A stretch of DNA of 64,000 nucleotides from assembly GCF_902459465.1 (NCBI RefSeq), contig NC_047065.1:2910309-2974308 (forward strand). The letters run 5' to 3'. Both the position numbers and the translations under genes were made by a program. The DNA is from Asterias rubens. Its lineage: Eukaryota; Echinodermata; Asteroidea; Forcipulatida; Asteriidae. Position 1 is the stretch's first letter. Every line of letters begins with the position of its first letter. Below are positions 63,660 through 64,000 of the stretch, in pieces. The notes beneath the pieces are model-generated. The model was not told where the DNA came from. It saw only the letters and a list, made by a program, of their open reading frames with translations, and made no database searches.

Positions 63660-64000
63660 TTCAAAGACACTGGACACGTTTGGTAATTGTCAAAGACCAA
63701 GTATTCTCACTTGGTGTATCCATACATATGCATCAAATAACAAGCCTGAGAAAATTTGTGCTCAATTGGTCATCGAAGTTGCAAGAAAACTATGAAAAGA
63801 AAAAAAACCCTTGTTGTACAAATGTGTGTGCTTTCGGGTAGAAATATTTTTTAATGAGAAAACACCTTTTCTCCAAAACTATGTTACTTCAGAGGGAGCC
63901 GTTTCTCACAATGTGGTACGGTGTATACTATCAACAGCTCTCAGTTGCTTGTTACCAAGTAAGTTTTCATGCTAATGTATTATTTTGTGTAATTACCAAG
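63660..64000. mobile_element. MITE family A, cut by the window edge
   Basis: CAAAGACACTGGACACG left; core CTTCAGAGGGAGCCG and TAATTACCAAG at the window end. Confidence 0.85.

Overview
The window is animal nuclear DNA: intron-rich protein genes with GT-AG splicing, wide AT-rich non-coding DNA, and many short inverted-repeat transposons and tRNA-derived SINEs. The dense interspersed families (one starting near AGGCACTGGACACTATTGG with TTAA target sites, one starting GGGCCCAATTTCATAGAGC) and the lack of vertebrate-type repeats make an echinoderm, probably a sea star, my best guess. That is inference, not a database match.

Layout. (1) 617-1735, plus strand: a single-exon glycogen-targeting regulatory subunit of protein phosphatase 1 (PPP1R3 family). 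(2) 1736-10051: gene-free, repeat-rich. (3) 10052-30113, plus strand: a complete RELCH gene, rebuilt here as 26 coding exons giving 1174 residues (LisH, coiled coil, HEAT repeats), whose introns are full of MITEs, SINE pieces, LINE tails and local tandem duplications. (4) 30114-35378: converging intergenic space with two minisatellites. (5) 42733 down to 35379, minus strand: a complete PHAF1 gene (C16orf70 / MYTHO), 12 exons and 422 residues. (6) 43604-43776: a divergent U6 snRNA gene with its own PSE, TATA box and T-run terminator. (7) 43777-55772: gene-free, made of repeats and small satellites. (8) 55773-56258, plus strand: the start of an unrecognised gene (a probable untranslated exon, then a first coding exon of 37 codons plus 2 bases), whose large first intron fills the rest of the window.

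Functionally the genes are unrelated housekeeping loci: glycogen metabolism (PPP1R3), endosome-to-Golgi cholesterol transport (RELCH), autophagosome formation (PHAF1) and splicing (U6). I found no CRISPR, operon, prophage or toxin-type system. The most unusual items are the U6 variant with structurally compensated changes, a partial-exon triplication in RELCH that creates an in-frame alternative acceptor, and MITEs sitting back to back on shared TTAA sites.
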